DNA from: an uncultured Muribaculaceae bacterium
Lineage (GTDB): Bacteria > Bacteroidota > Bacteroidia > Bacteroidales > Muribaculaceae
Length of the DNA stretch: 38,562 nucleotides
Assembly (NCBI GenBank): GCA_947386115.1
Contig: CANDNO010000018.1
Location: forward strand, 1 to 38,562
Reading direction: 5' to 3'
A program made the translations under genes and the position numbers. The number at the start of each line of letters is the position of its first letter. Position 1 is the stretch's first letter. Below, piece after piece: positions 8,572 to 18,113 of the stretch. The notes beneath the pieces are model-generated. The model saw nothing but the letters and a program-made list of their open reading frames with translations, had not been told where the DNA came from and made no database searches.

Positions 8572-8619
8572 AATATTGTTCTTTAAATTCTCTGCAAAAG
8601 AACAATATTATGAGCCTTC
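8562..8619. repeat. Perfect 23-bp inverted repeat with 12-nt loop
   Basis: Arms 8562-8584 and 8597-8619 are exact reverse complements around the loop AAATTCTCTGCA. The left arm contains the start codon and first codons of the small membrane gene. In minus-strand RNA the whole forms a very stable hairpin, followed by CTTTTGTTAC. It could end transcription from the META lipoprotein gene (stop at 8657) or hide the start of the downstream gene. Confidence 0.95.
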
Positions 8620-8656
8620 AATCAGGCATCATTTAGTGATTGCTTCGATAGATGGT

Positions 8657-9430
8657 CTACATTTTGGCGATAGACATTACAAGATTGTTCTCGGCATCGT
8701 AGAAACCGAAGGTACCTTCGTTGGCAAGTTCGCTGAATGCCACTACGGTGGGCAGGACACTCTGGGCTACAGTCTCTACTTCCATGTCGGGGCACGCCAT
8801 GCGGGTTGACATGAGCTGGCCGAAAGTGATGTCAACGAAACGTCCCGAGTAGGTTCCGCCTACGTTGTTGCAGCCGGTTGTCATCGAGAAGTTACCGTCG
8901 CTCATAAACTCGATGGTGTACTCGCCCTCGGCATTGGCGCTGAGATCAAGATTTCCAAGGAAATTTACTTTCCATGTACCCACGAGCGATGAGGGCGAAA
9001 CAGTGTCGGCACGCTTGGCGAGAGTCACCATGTGACGCTGCTGTCCATCCATCAGCACGAGCTGACCTTCCTTGTCAACACCAAATTCCTTGACTTGATT
9101 AAGAGCAGTCAAGAGTTGATCTTCAAGAGCCATATCGGGGCACATCATCCGAGTGGCACCCATCTGCGACAGGTCTATGGCGCCTGCTTCGGTAGCATAC
9201 AAGCCACCCATTACACGGTTACAGCCCACGCTGCCAAACAAGCGGCTGTTTACAACGTCGAATGCCAGATACGGTGTCTCTCCATCGGCCGGAACGGTTA
9301 TGTCCTTGTTCTCGATTTTAACGACATTCCACTCGCCCGAAAGGTCATCTACAGGCATGTTGCGTACACTGCTGCACGATGTTACTACTGCGGCAGCCAT
9401 AATACCACCAATTAAAAATGTTTTATTCAT
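8657..9430 (-). CDS. Lipoprotein with two META/HslJ-type domains
   Basis: The signal peptide ends in a lipobox (VVTSC, Cys19), so this is an envelope lipoprotein. Two homologous halves follow, at about residues 29-140 and 146-257. Each has the META/HslJ pattern: L.GEW or LVGTW at the start, a GCN motif (SVGCNRVMGG and TTGCNNVGGTY), and a TRMMCPDM or TRMACPDM element. Tandem META proteins are common in Bacteroidales. E. coli HslJ is linked to novobiocin resistance and heat shock, but the role here is unknown. No consensus promoter was found in the 66 nt between it and the EamA gene, so the two may be cotranscribed. Confidence 0.88.
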   Translation of the reverse strand: MNKTFLIGGIMAAAVVTSCSSVRNMPVDDLSGEWNVVKIENKDITVPADGETPYLAFDVVNSRLFGSVGCNRVMGGLYATEAGAIDLSQMGATRMMCPDMALEDQLLTALNQVKEFGVDKEGQLVLMDGQQRHMVTLAKRADTVSPSSLVGTWKVNFLGNLDLSANAEGEYTIEFMSDGNFSMTTGCNNVGGTYSGRFVDITFGQLMSTRMACPDMEVETVAQSVLPTVVAFSELANEGTFGFYDAENNLVMSIAKM

Positions 9431-9496
9431 AATTACTAAATATTAATTTACTTGATACTTGTCATACATATAAACATCTGCGGCCCGGTAAAGTTC

Positions 9497-10414
9497 TCAA
9501 TGGGAGCCTATCCACAGGCAGGCAAGTCCCAAGAGAACCAGAAGCAAATCGACAGTCTTCGATTTGAGGTTCTTCTCGCGGAAAAACAGGGCTCCACACA
9601 GGAACGAGACCACAACACTGCCGCGACGCACCATCGACACGACCGATATCATAGCATCGGGGAATGTCAAGGCGTAGAAGTAGACAAAGTCGGCAGCGGT
9701 GAGAAAGACGCTGATAAACAGTATCGACCAACGCCACTCGAAGCGGGAGCCATGGTGTCGTGTGGGCCACCATATCACGACCATGACAATGCCCATCATT
9801 ACACACTGATACACATTGTACCATCCCTGCACGGCCATCTTGTTAAGACCCAGGCCGCCGGTATCGGCCGGGCTCATAAGATACTTGTCGTATAATCCAC
9901 TCGCTGCGCCCAACATGGCAGCGCCTACGAGAAAATATATCCAGCGGTTGTGGCTGAAACGTATTCCTTCCCGCTTTCCACTCCGGCTCATGAAGTAGAA
10001 CGACACTACAGCCAGTGCCACGCCGGCCCACTGCCACAGATTGAGGTCCTCACCAAATATCAGCAACGCCCCCACGATGGTCATAACGGGGCGCGTGGCA
10101 TTGATGGGTCCTACTATCGTAAGCGGCAACTGCTTCATCGCATAATATCCCAGCACCCAGGAGCCTAACACGATAAGCGATTTCAATATCACATACCGGT
10201 GGGTCGACCACTCGGGTGCAGGAACAAACCATCTTGACCCGCCGTCAATCCATCCGGCGCCCGATGCCAATATCAACGGCATGAAAATCAGTGCGCAGAA
10301 CAGAGTGTTGAGAAACAAGATAGGTATCACTGCGTTGTCGCGCAACGAGTGTTTCTTGAAAGCATCATAGAAGCCGAGAAGCGCGGCCGACAGGAATGCG
10401 AGAGTTATCCACAT
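9497..10414 (-). CDS. EamA/DMT-superfamily transporter
   Basis: This 305-residue protein has about ten hydrophobic segments in two five-helix halves, the usual EamA arrangement. Examples are residues 1-17, 30-51, 75-92, 101-118 and 124-142, then a second set from about 160 to 300. The PINATRPVMTIVGALLIFGEDLNLWQWAGVALAVVSFYF segment at the end of half one, and a similar MVRRGSVVVSFLCGALFFREKN segment in half two, are family hallmarks. It acts in the inner membrane. Substrates in this family vary widely and none can be assigned. Confidence 0.88.
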   Translation of the reverse strand: MWITLAFLSAALLGFYDAFKKHSLRDNAVIPILFLNTLFCALIFMPLILASGAGWIDGGSRWFVPAPEWSTHRYVILKSLIVLGSWVLGYYAMKQLPLTIVGPINATRPVMTIVGALLIFGEDLNLWQWAGVALAVVSFYFMSRSGKREGIRFSHNRWIYFLVGAAMLGAASGLYDKYLMSPADTGGLGLNKMAVQGWYNVYQCVMMGIVMVVIWWPTRHHGSRFEWRWSILFISVFLTAADFVYFYALTFPDAMISVVSMVRRGSVVVSFLCGALFFREKNLKSKTVDLLLVLLGLACLWIGSH

Positions 10415-10461
10415 TTGAATTGTGAACCGTGAATTGAGAATTCCAGATTACCAATTGACAT

Positions 10462-12489
10462 TTATTTCTTCTTCCTCGAACGGTGCAGTCTGAGTACCTG
10501 GGCAGAACGCGCTGGTAGATACAGTTTGAGCCATTCCTTGCCTGTAGGCGCATACAGCGGGTCAGGAATCGTGAGATGCTTGACGCTCTCATCTATATTG
10601 CCGAAACCGCCAAACTCGGGCCTGTCGCTCGACAGCTCGACAGTATAACTGCCGGCGGGAGCAAGAATACCGTAATCGCTGAACGATTTGAACGGATTGA
10701 AATTGAACACAAACACGAGATTTCCACGGCGGAAAGCAAGAATCTGATCATCATCCTTTTCCCACAGTTTCTCAATACCAAGAGCCTGGAAATTGTTGAC
10801 ATCGCTCACAAGCTCCACCATAGCATTGTCGAAGGCGTTGAGGAACTTATACTGCAAGTCCTCACGGTCAACAAGATCCCACTGGCGGCGTGCATATTTG
10901 TAGCTCCAGCCGTTGCCTTCGCGCGGGAAGTCTATCCACTCGGGATGGCCCCACTCGTTGCCCATGAAGTTAAGATATCCGCCATTGATCGTAGCAAGGG
11001 TCACCAGGCGAATCATCTTATGCAATGCTATGCCGCGGGCTACGGTCATATCGTCATCGCCCACGGTCATGTGCCAGTACATCTTCTCATCGATAAGGCG
11101 GAATATCACCGTCTTGTCGCCTACGAGCGCCTGGTCGTGGCTCTCGACGTAGCTGATGGTCTTCTCATCGTCACGGCGATTGGTAAGCTCCCAGAATATC
11201 GATGTGGGATGCCAGTCCTCGTCTTTACGCTCCTTGAGCGTTTTTATCCAGTAATCGGGAATGCCCATGGCCATGCGATAGTCAAATCCCATACCGCCGT
11301 CGCTCACTTTCACGGCCAGGCCCGGCATGCCGCTCATCTCCTCGGCTATCGTTATAGCATTGGGATTGAGCATGTGTATCAGCTTGTTGGCAAGAGTCAG
11401 ATATGTTATGGCATTGGTATCCTGGCCTCCGTTATAATAGTCGGCATACGAGCCGAAGTCCTGTCCGAGACCATGGCTGTAGTACAGCATGGAAGTCACA
11501 CCGTCAAAGCGGAAGCCGTCAAAACGGAACTCCTCAAGCCAATACTTGCAGTTAGACAACAGGAAGTGCAGCACCTCGTTCTTGCCGTAGTCAAAGCACA
11601 GTGAGTCCCATGCCGGGTGTTCACGACGCCCGTCGCCATAGAAATAGAGGTCATAGCTGCCGTCGAGACGGCCAAGTCCCTCATTCTCATTTTTTACTGC
11701 ATGGCTGTGAACTATATCCATAATCACGGCAATGCCGCGTGAATGGGCATCATCGATGAGAGCCTTGAGCTCTTCGGGCGTACCGAAACGGCTCGACGCG
11801 GCATAGAAACTGCTCACGTGATAGCCGAACGAGCCATAATAGGGATGCTCCTGTATGGCCATTATCTGTATGGCGTTGTATCCGTCGGCAGCGATTCGGG
11901 GCAATATGTTCTTGCGGAATTCCTCATAGGTTCCTACCCCCTCGCGCTCCTGGGCCATGCCTATGTGGCACTCGTAGATGAGCAGCGGCGATACATCGGG
12001 TTTGAACGTCTTTACTTTCCAGCGATATGCTTTATCGGGGTTCCATACCTGGGCCGAGAAAAGGTGAGTTTCGGGGTCCTGAACCACTCGGGTGGCATAG
12101 GCCGGGATACGTTCACCCTGTCCGCCGGGCCAAGTGACGAGCATTTTGTAGAACTGCCCGTGCTTTATTGCATCGGCCGGGAAATTACCCTCCCACACTC
12201 CGCCTGCACGACGGGTGAGAGAAAAAGCCTCCTGCTGCTGCCAGTCGGAGAAATCACCTATCAGTGTAATCGCCGTAGCGTTAGGCGCCCACTCTCTGAA
12301 AGTCCAGCCATCGCGGGTGCGATGCAGTCCATAATATTCGTGAGCATTGGCAAGCTCGACAAGCGAACCACACTCGCGTGTAAGTTCAGCCTCCTTCTTT
12401 AAAGCATCATTATGACGCCCCTCTATCGCTTCGGCATAAGGCTTGAGCCACGGGTCATTCTTGATTATAGCAAGTGTTTTCTTTCGCAT
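10462..12489 (-). CDS. glgB: 1,4-alpha-glucan branching enzyme (eukaryotic-type GH13)
   Basis: This enzyme introduces alpha-1,6 branches into glycogen. A CBM48-like N-terminal domain covers about residues 50-150 (YYGLHRTRDGWTFREWAPNA). The GH13 barrel follows: DIVHSH near 258-263, the nucleophile D329 in FRFDGV, the acid in AEEMSG (E383/E384) and H451-D452 in VESHDQ. An all-beta C domain ends the 675-residue protein. The motifs resemble plant/animal branching enzymes (GBE1 type) more than E. coli GlgB, which is usual for Bacteroidetes. It has its own promoter at 12552-12583, with a leader of about 55 nt. No other glycogen gene is adjacent. Confidence 0.95.
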   Translation of the reverse strand: MRKKTLAIIKNDPWLKPYAEAIEGRHNDALKKEAELTRECGSLVELANAHEYYGLHRTRDGWTFREWAPNATAITLIGDFSDWQQQEAFSLTRRAGGVWEGNFPADAIKHGQFYKMLVTWPGGQGERIPAYATRVVQDPETHLFSAQVWNPDKAYRWKVKTFKPDVSPLLIYECHIGMAQEREGVGTYEEFRKNILPRIAADGYNAIQIMAIQEHPYYGSFGYHVSSFYAASSRFGTPEELKALIDDAHSRGIAVIMDIVHSHAVKNENEGLGRLDGSYDLYFYGDGRREHPAWDSLCFDYGKNEVLHFLLSNCKYWLEEFRFDGFRFDGVTSMLYYSHGLGQDFGSYADYYNGGQDTNAITYLTLANKLIHMLNPNAITIAEEMSGMPGLAVKVSDGGMGFDYRMAMGIPDYWIKTLKERKDEDWHPTSIFWELTNRRDDEKTISYVESHDQALVGDKTVIFRLIDEKMYWHMTVGDDDMTVARGIALHKMIRLVTLATINGGYLNFMGNEWGHPEWIDFPREGNGWSYKYARRQWDLVDREDLQYKFLNAFDNAMVELVSDVNNFQALGIEKLWEKDDDQILAFRRGNLVFVFNFNPFKSFSDYGILAPAGSYTVELSSDRPEFGGFGNIDESVKHLTIPDPLYAPTGKEWLKLYLPARSAQVLRLHRSRKKK

Positions 12490-12551
12490 ACGCGTTACTG
12501 TTAGGTGAGGTTATGAGATGGTGACAATTCCAAATCGTCACATTACTAACA

Positions 12552-12583
12552 CAAAAATAATCAATTAAGTTGACACTGCCAAA
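12552..12583 (-). promoter_or_regulatory. Promoter of glgB
   Basis: The minus strand reads TTTG (12580-12583), exactly 20 nt, then TATTTTTG (12552-12559), a full consensus Bacteroidetes promoter. It lies just beyond the trpS terminator, so glgB is a separate transcription unit. Confidence 0.85.
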
Positions 12584-12587
12584 TATT

Positions 12588-12621
12588 AAACCCGGCGATT
12601 TCCAAGGAGATCGCCGGGTTT
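12588..12621 (-). terminator. Terminator after trpS
   Basis: The 12-bp arms AAACCCGGCGAT (12588-12599) and ATCGCCGGGTTT (12610-12621) enclose a 10-nt loop. The 5'-A/3'-T ends make it a symmetric hairpin. On the minus strand it follows the trpS stop by 22 nt and is followed by AATATTTGG. Confidence 0.88.
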
Positions 12622-12643
12622 ATATAATCACGATGCGATGTCG

Positions 12644-13732
12644 TTACTTCGATGCATAGCGGGCGGCCTGCTCGGCTATGAGCGCCGGGTCGTCGAAATA
12701 GTCAATTTTCATGGCACGGCGCACCTCGTCGAGAGTCTTGCCGGCTGCCTCACGGGCCTTGATAGAGCCCTGGCGCAGAATTTCATAGACCTCGGGTATG
12801 TGCTGCTCGTAATACGCACGGCGCTCACGAAGCGGTTCAAGCTCCTCCTGGAGGATGTTGATGAGCAGTTTTTTGACTGTTCCGTCGCCCACACCGCCAC
12901 GTGTATAATGTTCTTTCAAAGCATCGAGCGAGGCATACTCGGGCAGGTACTTGGCAAAATGCTCGGGACGGCTGAACGCGTCAAGATATATGAACGGACA
13001 GTTGCCCTCGAGATGGCCGGGATCGTCAATATTGAGGTGCAGGGGATCGGTGTACATGCTCTTCACCTTCTTGGCAACCTCCTTGGGAGTATCGCTCAGA
13101 TAGATGCAGTTGCCCAGCGACTTACTCATCTTGGCCTTGCCGTCGGTGCCCGGCAGTCGCATACAGGCTGCGTTATCGGGCAGCATGATTTCAGGCTCGA
13201 TAAGTGTGGGACCGTAGATATTGTTGAATCGGGCCACAATCTCGCGGGTAAGCTCGATCATGGGTGCCTGGTCCTCTCCCACAGGAACCGTAGTGGCTTT
13301 GAATGCGGTGATATCGCTGGCCTGGCTGACAGGATAGCAGAAGAATCCAACGGGAATAGACTGCTCGAAGTTGCGCATCTTGATCTCGGTCTTAACCGTG
13401 GGATTACGCTGCACGCGCGACACAGTGACGAGATTCATGTAGTAGAAAGCAAGCTCGGTGAGCTCCGGTACCTGCGACTGAATAAAAATGGTAGTTTTCT
13501 CGGGATCGATACCTGCCGACAGATAGTCGAGAGCCACTTCGATAACATTCTGACGCACTTTCTCAGGATTGTCGGCATTGTCGGTAAGAGCCTGAGCATC
13601 GGCAATCATGACATAAATTTTATCGAACATGCCCGAATTCTGTAGCTCAACACGGCGTCTCAGCGAGCCCACGTAGTGTCCGAGATGAAGTTTTCCGGTA
13701 GGACGGTCGCCCGTCAATATGATTTTTTCCAT
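12644..13732 (-). CDS. trpS: Tryptophanyl-tRNA synthetase
   Basis: This is a class I aminoacyl-tRNA synthetase charging tRNA-Trp. The HIGH-type signature HLGH is at residues 16-19 within [13 protein letters not shown]. The KMSKS loop is at 201-205, followed by LGNCIYLSD. The 362-residue length suits the bacterial enzyme. It is the last gene of a minus-strand run (histidine kinase, serB, trpS) with a 32-nt gap after serB and a strong terminator downstream. Confidence 0.96.
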   Translation of the reverse strand: MEKIILTGDRPTGKLHLGHYVGSLRRRVELQNSGMFDKIYVMIADAQALTDNADNPEKVRQNVIEVALDYLSAGIDPEKTTIFIQSQVPELTELAFYYMNLVTVSRVQRNPTVKTEIKMRNFEQSIPVGFFCYPVSQASDITAFKATTVPVGEDQAPMIELTREIVARFNNIYGPTLIEPEIMLPDNAACMRLPGTDGKAKMSKSLGNCIYLSDTPKEVAKKVKSMYTDPLHLNIDDPGHLEGNCPFIYLDAFSRPEHFAKYLPEYASLDALKEHYTRGGVGDGTVKKLLINILQEELEPLRERRAYYEQHIPEVYEILRQGSIKAREAAGKTLDEVRRAMKIDYFDDPALIAEQAARYASK

Positions 13733-13764
13733 TATGATATTTATTGTATTTGAGTATAGGTGAA

Positions 13765-15012
13765 TCAGATGAATGAATCTTTGAATCCGAGGAAGTAAAG
13801 CACTCCGTCAAGACCTATGGTCGAAAGCGACTGTCCGGCCTCACGCTTTACTTTGGGCTTGGCGTGGAACGCAATACCCAGTCCGGCAGTGGCGAGCATA
13901 GGCAGGTCGTTGGCTCCGTCGCCCACGGCGATGGTCTGCGCGATGTTGACATTCTCGACTTGCGCTATAAGTTTGAGCAGCTCGGCCTTGCGGCGTCCAT
14001 CGACAACATCGCCCACGTAGCGGCCTGTGAGTTTACCGTCGACAATCTCGAGCTCGTTGGCATAAACATAGTCGATGCCAAGTTTCTGTTTCAGATAATT
14101 ACCGAAATAGGTAAATCCGCCCGAGAGTATCGCAATTTTGTAACCTACACGCTTGAGCACCTGCATAGTACGCTCACACCCCTCGGTAAGAGGCAGATTC
14201 TCGGCAATATCTTTCATTACGCTCTCGTCGAGCCCCTCGAGCAGGGCTACGCGCTCCTTGAAGCTCTCGGTGAAATCGATCTCGCCTCTCATGGCACGCT
14301 CAGTAATAGCCTTGACCTTATCGCCAACACCGGCACGCATTGCGAGCTCGTCGATAACTTCGGTCTCGATGAGCGTCGAGTCCATATCGAAGCAGATGAG
14401 ACGACGGCTGCGGCGGAATATCGTGTCCTGTTGCAGCGAGATATCAAATTCCTCGTCGGCCGAAATCTGCAGGAAACGGCGCTGGAGCTCATGATAATCA
14501 TTTGGATTTCCGCGCACCGAAAACTCGACACACGACTTAGACTTCTCCAGCTCGGTATCACACAACGGCATTCGTCCGGTAAGTCGCTGAATGCCATCGA
14601 TATTAAGTCCCTGTCGCGCAATTTCCTCGCTCACGAGCGCAATATGGCGCGCCGTGAGCCGGCGGCCGAGTATCGTGATAATCCAGCGGTTCTTGCCCTG
14701 GCGGTCGACCCAGCGCTGGTAATCATCGAGCGTAACGGGCGAGAAACGAATCTTTACATTCAACTCGTAGGCTCTGAACAGCAAATCTTTAAGAATATCA
14801 CCCGAAACATCGCCCGTAGTCTTGAAAAGTATTCCAAGCGACAGATTATGGTGAATATCGGCCTGGCCTATGTCAAGAATCATAGCGTCATACTTGGCGA
14901 GTATGCTCGTAAGCGATGCCGTAACGCCGGGATGGTCCTCGCCGGCTATGTTAATCAGGATAAGCTCAATATCTTTGTCCTTATGTGTTGTGTCTGCCAT
15001 GTGTTCGGTCAT
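13765..15012 (-). CDS. serB: Phosphoserine phosphatase with N-terminal ACT domains
   Basis: It dephosphorylates phosphoserine in the last step of serine synthesis. Residues about 14-95 form an ACT domain ([20 protein letters not shown]), and a second ACT-like segment spans about 110-185. The HAD core follows, with the catalytic DMDST loop (D209 nucleophile, D211), the ILSGGFTYF motif II and [10 protein letters not shown] motif IV. The 415-residue, two-ACT form is common in Bacteroidetes and Actinobacteria. ACT domains suggest amino-acid feedback. A start at residue 5 (15000) is possible. It begins 10 nt after the histidine kinase gene. Confidence 0.95.
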   Translation of the reverse strand: MTEHMADTTHKDKDIELILINIAGEDHPGVTASLTSILAKYDAMILDIGQADIHHNLSLGILFKTTGDVSGDILKDLLFRAYELNVKIRFSPVTLDDYQRWVDRQGKNRWIITILGRRLTARHIALVSEEIARQGLNIDGIQRLTGRMPLCDTELEKSKSCVEFSVRGNPNDYHELQRRFLQISADEEFDISLQQDTIFRRSRRLICFDMDSTLIETEVIDELAMRAGVGDKVKAITERAMRGEIDFTESFKERVALLEGLDESVMKDIAENLPLTEGCERTMQVLKRVGYKIAILSGGFTYFGNYLKQKLGIDYVYANELEIVDGKLTGRYVGDVVDGRRKAELLKLIAQVENVNIAQTIAVGDGANDLPMLATAGLGIAFHAKPKVKREAGQSLSTIGLDGVLYFLGFKDSFI

Positions 15013-15022
15013 TTATGCATGA

Positions 15023-17116
15023 TTATTTAACAGGTATTGTAAAGATGAAACGCGCGCCTACTCCCTTGTGTGAAGTATCGACTTTCACTTCGCCGCCAAG
15101 CAAGGTGGCAATCATTCGGCTTACAGCCAGTCCGAGACCTATACCCTGCGAGAAACGGTTAAGCTTTTCAAAGCGGTTGAAAATGATTTCTTCCTTACCC
15201 TTGGGAATACCCACACCGGTATCGGTAACCGAGAACTCATAAAAGTTATCGTCGTTGACGAGGCGGCTGTCAAGGGTGATAGTGCCCTCCGATGTAAACT
15301 TGGCCGCGTTCACCAAGAGATTCAGCAGCACCTGCGTGACGCGTTTGGCATCGGTAGTCACGAGGAGGTTGTCGTCAGGCTTGATCTTGTTGATGAATTT
15401 CACGCCCGGCTGCAGACGTCCCTTGAACGTATCAGCAGCAACCTCGGCAAGACTGCTTATAACGATAGGCTGTTTTTCAATCTTGAGGGTTTTCTTATCG
15501 ATCGACGCCAGGTCGAGCACATCGTTCACAAGCGTGAGCAACAGCTCGGTATTGAGCTTAACCACGCGAGCAAACTTGGTGAGATACGGCTTCTTGTCCT
15601 CATCGATACAGTCGACGATAAGATGAGAATATTCCACGATGGCATTGAGCGGTGTAGATACCTCGTGGCTCATATTGTTGATAAACTCCTCTTTCTGCTT
15701 GTCGGCGGCACGGGCACGCTCGCCGGTGCGTGTAAGGTCGGCCTGGATGCGTCTGAGCGTGTCGCGCTCTTCCACGAGTTTGGCATTGGTCTTGGCAAGG
15801 GTTTTATTCAGGGCTCGCGCCTTACGCCATGTACGCATAAGCACAAACACGAGAATCAGCAAGACGAACACGAAAACTCCGCCAAGAATTTTAGTCATAC
15901 GGTGATTGGCAATCTGGGCGTTGCGCTTATCAAGCTCCACCTGCATGCCACGTAGCTTCTCGATATTGCGGTCATAGGTAAACTGCAACTCTCTGAACTG
16001 CTCGGCACTGTGTCGAGTCTGCTCGCTCTCGTCAAGAGCCCTCGACGTCAATAGCGCGTCAAGCAGGGCATCACGGTCGCCTACAGCCTTGGCCGACTCA
16101 ATCATAGCGTTTAGAAGCAGTCGCCTCACGTAGGGCAACAGCTCGTGATCGGTCTGTTTCACCTCATGCTTGATGAGCGGCAGAGCCTTGGCATATTCTT
16201 TCCTCGACATATAATAATACATGTCGGGACGACGTATATTCTCAAAATCGTTCTTGGCAATAGGATCGAGCTGAGCCACCTCGCGGGCCGCCTGGTAATA
16301 CTCCTCGGCCTCCTCGGGAGTCAATGCCTCATAGTTGCCGAGCAATCGACGGTAAATGGTGTATTTCGTATAAGAGAAATCGCGAAAGCCACGGCCCGCG
16401 CTTTTACTCTTTTCCTGTACCTGATCGACATGTTCGAGGAGTCGCTTGTCGGCATCAATAGCTTTCTGGAGGCTCTGCATCGCAGTGTACGTGAGTGATG
16501 ACTGGGTCAGATAAAGGCTCTCAAGAGCGTCGAGTTTATCGGGCAGCTCATCAAGCAATTCACCCACCTGCTGGAGGTGGTCGGTGAGGAGCTCGCCGGT
16601 CGATACCTGTTCGATATAAGCGCATAACGTGAACAGCACTTCAAGACGCGTGTATATCGACAGTCCCTGCGACACCTCAACACGCTTCATTAACTCACGC
16701 ACGCGTTGGCGACTCTGCTCCACCGTCGATGTGCGCGCAGCCTCAGAGTTCTGCTTCACCTTTATAAACAATATAGTCTGCTCGCGAATCTCCGAACGCT
16801 TCAATCCCGACGCGATATCGAGGTACTCGTTAAACAACGAATCGGTCACATTATCAAGTGTCGACAGGCTGCGCAGAATACTCAACTGTGCGTTCTCGTC
16901 GCCGGAACGACTAGCCAGATCGAGCACTCGCCTGGCATTGTCATACTGCTTTCCACGTGACGACGAGTCAAAGATATCAAAACTGATTCTCAGACTATCT
17001 TCAAGAGTAGTTACTTTCGACAACTCACGCTCGAGGCTGTCAACAATTGCACGATTGTAGGCAAAAACGGGTAAAAACGACGCTGCGACAATCAAAAATG
17101 TGATAATGCGTTTCAT
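15023..17116 (-). CDS. Membrane sensor histidine kinase with periplasmic helical (TPR-like) sensor
   Basis: A signal peptide (about residues 1-19) precedes a helix-rich periplasmic region of about 380 residues that looks like degenerate TPRs. One membrane helix lies at about 409-428, followed by a coiled linker. HisKA has the phospho-acceptor H484 in SHEVSTPLN, and HATPase_c has N603 (NAAKFT), DTGVGIP (632-638) and GLGLAVSRM. No receiver domain is attached and no response regulator is adjacent, so its partner is elsewhere. The usual Arg after the SHE motif is replaced by Ser. It heads the run with serB (10-nt gap) and trpS. The signal is unknown. Confidence 0.92.
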   Translation of the reverse strand: MKRIITFLIVAASFLPVFAYNRAIVDSLERELSKVTTLEDSLRISFDIFDSSSRGKQYDNARRVLDLASRSGDENAQLSILRSLSTLDNVTDSLFNEYLDIASGLKRSEIREQTILFIKVKQNSEAARTSTVEQSRQRVRELMKRVEVSQGLSIYTRLEVLFTLCAYIEQVSTGELLTDHLQQVGELLDELPDKLDALESLYLTQSSLTYTAMQSLQKAIDADKRLLEHVDQVQEKSKSAGRGFRDFSYTKYTIYRRLLGNYEALTPEEAEEYYQAAREVAQLDPIAKNDFENIRRPDMYYYMSRKEYAKALPLIKHEVKQTDHELLPYVRRLLLNAMIESAKAVGDRDALLDALLTSRALDESEQTRHSAEQFRELQFTYDRNIEKLRGMQVELDKRNAQIANHRMTKILGGVFVFVLLILVFVLMRTWRKARALNKTLAKTNAKLVEERDTLRRIQADLTRTGERARAADKQKEEFINNMSHEVSTPLNAIVEYSHLIVDCIDEDKKPYLTKFARVVKLNTELLLTLVNDVLDLASIDKKTLKIEKQPIVISSLAEVAADTFKGRLQPGVKFINKIKPDDNLLVTTDAKRVTQVLLNLLVNAAKFTSEGTITLDSRLVNDDNFYEFSVTDTGVGIPKGKEEIIFNRFEKLNRFSQGIGLGLAVSRMIATLLGGEVKVDTSHKGVGARFIFTIPVK

Positions 17117-17151
17117 TTTATATCAGGCACGGAAATATTAGAGCCGGAGTA

Positions 17152-17159
17152 CAAAAGTA
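17152..17159 (-). promoter_or_regulatory. -7 promoter element before the histidine kinase
   Basis: The minus strand reads TACTTTTG, matching TAnnTTTG, 36 nt before the kinase start. A TTG occurs upstream but only 15 nt away, so the -33 match is poor. Confidence 0.5.
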
Positions 17160-17215
17160 ATAAAAATCTTTCCGCAATTTTCCATTTATCGCAAAAACAA
17201 TTTCGAGTATATCTG

Positions 17216-17255
17216 AATTTTCATACAAATGAAGTAATTTTGCTGTATGAAAATT
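17216..17255 (+). promoter_or_regulatory. Inverted repeat spanning the znuA promoter and start codon
   Basis: The perfect 12-bp arms AATTTTCATACA (17216-17227) and TGTATGAAAATT (17244-17255) are separated by 16 nt. The -7 box TAATTTTG (17235-17242) is between the arms, and the znuA ATG (17247-17249) is inside the right arm. The layout fits an operator for a metal-responsive repressor such as a Fur/Zur or DtxR-type protein (inference). The -7 box ends 4 nt before the ATG, which predicts a leaderless or nearly leaderless mRNA. Confidence 0.75.
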
Positions 17256-18113
17256 AACAGTCTCATATTTTATGCTCTGGCTGTGCTCACAGCCTGTAGC
17301 GGCAGCCATAAAGCGAGCGACGACCGCCCCACGGTCACGGTGAGCATAGCGCCTCAGGCATGGCTGCTCGAAGCTATCGCAGGCGACAGCGTCAACATAA
17401 ACATACTACTTGGCTCGGGTGCAAACCCCGAGACCTACGAGCCGAGCATCAACACGATAAAGACAGCCTCACAGAGTGATGCGATGATGCTCTCGGGGGC
17501 TCTCGGTTTCGAGACACAGCTCGCCGAACGCCTCTCATCCAACAATCCTCAGCTTGCTATTGTCGACACCTCCAAAGGGATAGAACCCATTTACGGCACG
17601 CACTCCCACGGCGACCACACTCACGCCAACGACATCCCCGACCCTCACACCTGGACATCGGTACGCAACGCCCGCACCATCGCCTGCAACATGCTCGCGA
17701 CACTCATCAAGATCGACCCCGACAACCAATCTTATTACACCGCCCGGGCCGAAAGGCTTGACCATAGACTCGACTCGATCGATCGTACCATTAAATCCCG
17801 ACTCGACTCCATCCCGGTAAAATCATTTCTCGTATGGCACCCGTCGCTGAGCTATTATGCCCGCGACTACGGCCTGGAACAGATAAGTATTGGAAGCGAG
17901 GGACGCGAAACAACCGTTGAAGGATTGCGCAAAATAATCGACCATGCTACCGACACCGGCTCCCGAACGTTGTTCATACAGGCCGATTTTGACTCACGCC
18001 AGGCCGAAACCATAAGCCGCGAGACAGGTGCCGACGTAGTGACTATTAATCCGCTCGACCCCGACTGGGAAGCCCAAATAAATATCATAACCGATGCACT
18101 CGACCGCCACTGA
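17247..18113 (+). CDS. znuA: Zinc/manganese-type ABC transporter substrate-binding lipoprotein
   Basis: This periplasmic metal-binding lipoprotein belongs to the cluster A-I (ZnuA/TroA) family. The signal peptide ends in a lipobox (VLTAC, Cys17). A His-rich loop, THSHGDHTH, spans about residues 118-126; such loops are typical of zinc rather than manganese binders. Expected ligands include H134 in DPHTW and H198 in WHPSLSYY. The first usual ligand position reads NPETYEPS, with Glu62 where classical ZnuA has His. The 288-residue length is normal. Its end overlaps the ATPase gene by 20 nt. Zinc is the likely substrate, but manganese is possible. Confidence 0.88.
   Translation: MKINSLIFYALAVLTACSGSHKASDDRPTVTVSIAPQAWLLEAIAGDSVNINILLGSGANPETYEPSINTIKTASQSDAMMLSGALGFETQLAERLSSNNPQLAIVDTSKGIEPIYGTHSHGDHTHANDIPDPHTWTSVRNARTIACNMLATLIKIDPDNQSYYTARAERLDHRLDSIDRTIKSRLDSIPVKSFLVWHPSLSYYARDYGLEQISIGSEGRETTVEGLRKIIDHATDTGSRTLFIQADFDSRQAETISRETGADVVTINPLDPDWEAQINIITDALDRH

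Noticed and set aside
8562-8619. Invertible promoter (phase switch)
   Set aside because: The 12-nt spacer is too short to hold a promoter and for normal site-specific inversion; no recombinase gene is nearby.
13864-15030. Open frame of 388 codons antisense to serB, and a similar 335-codon frame antisense to trpS (12638-13645)
   Set aside because: Both mirror conserved enzymes with intact catalytic motifs and show no plausible protein features.
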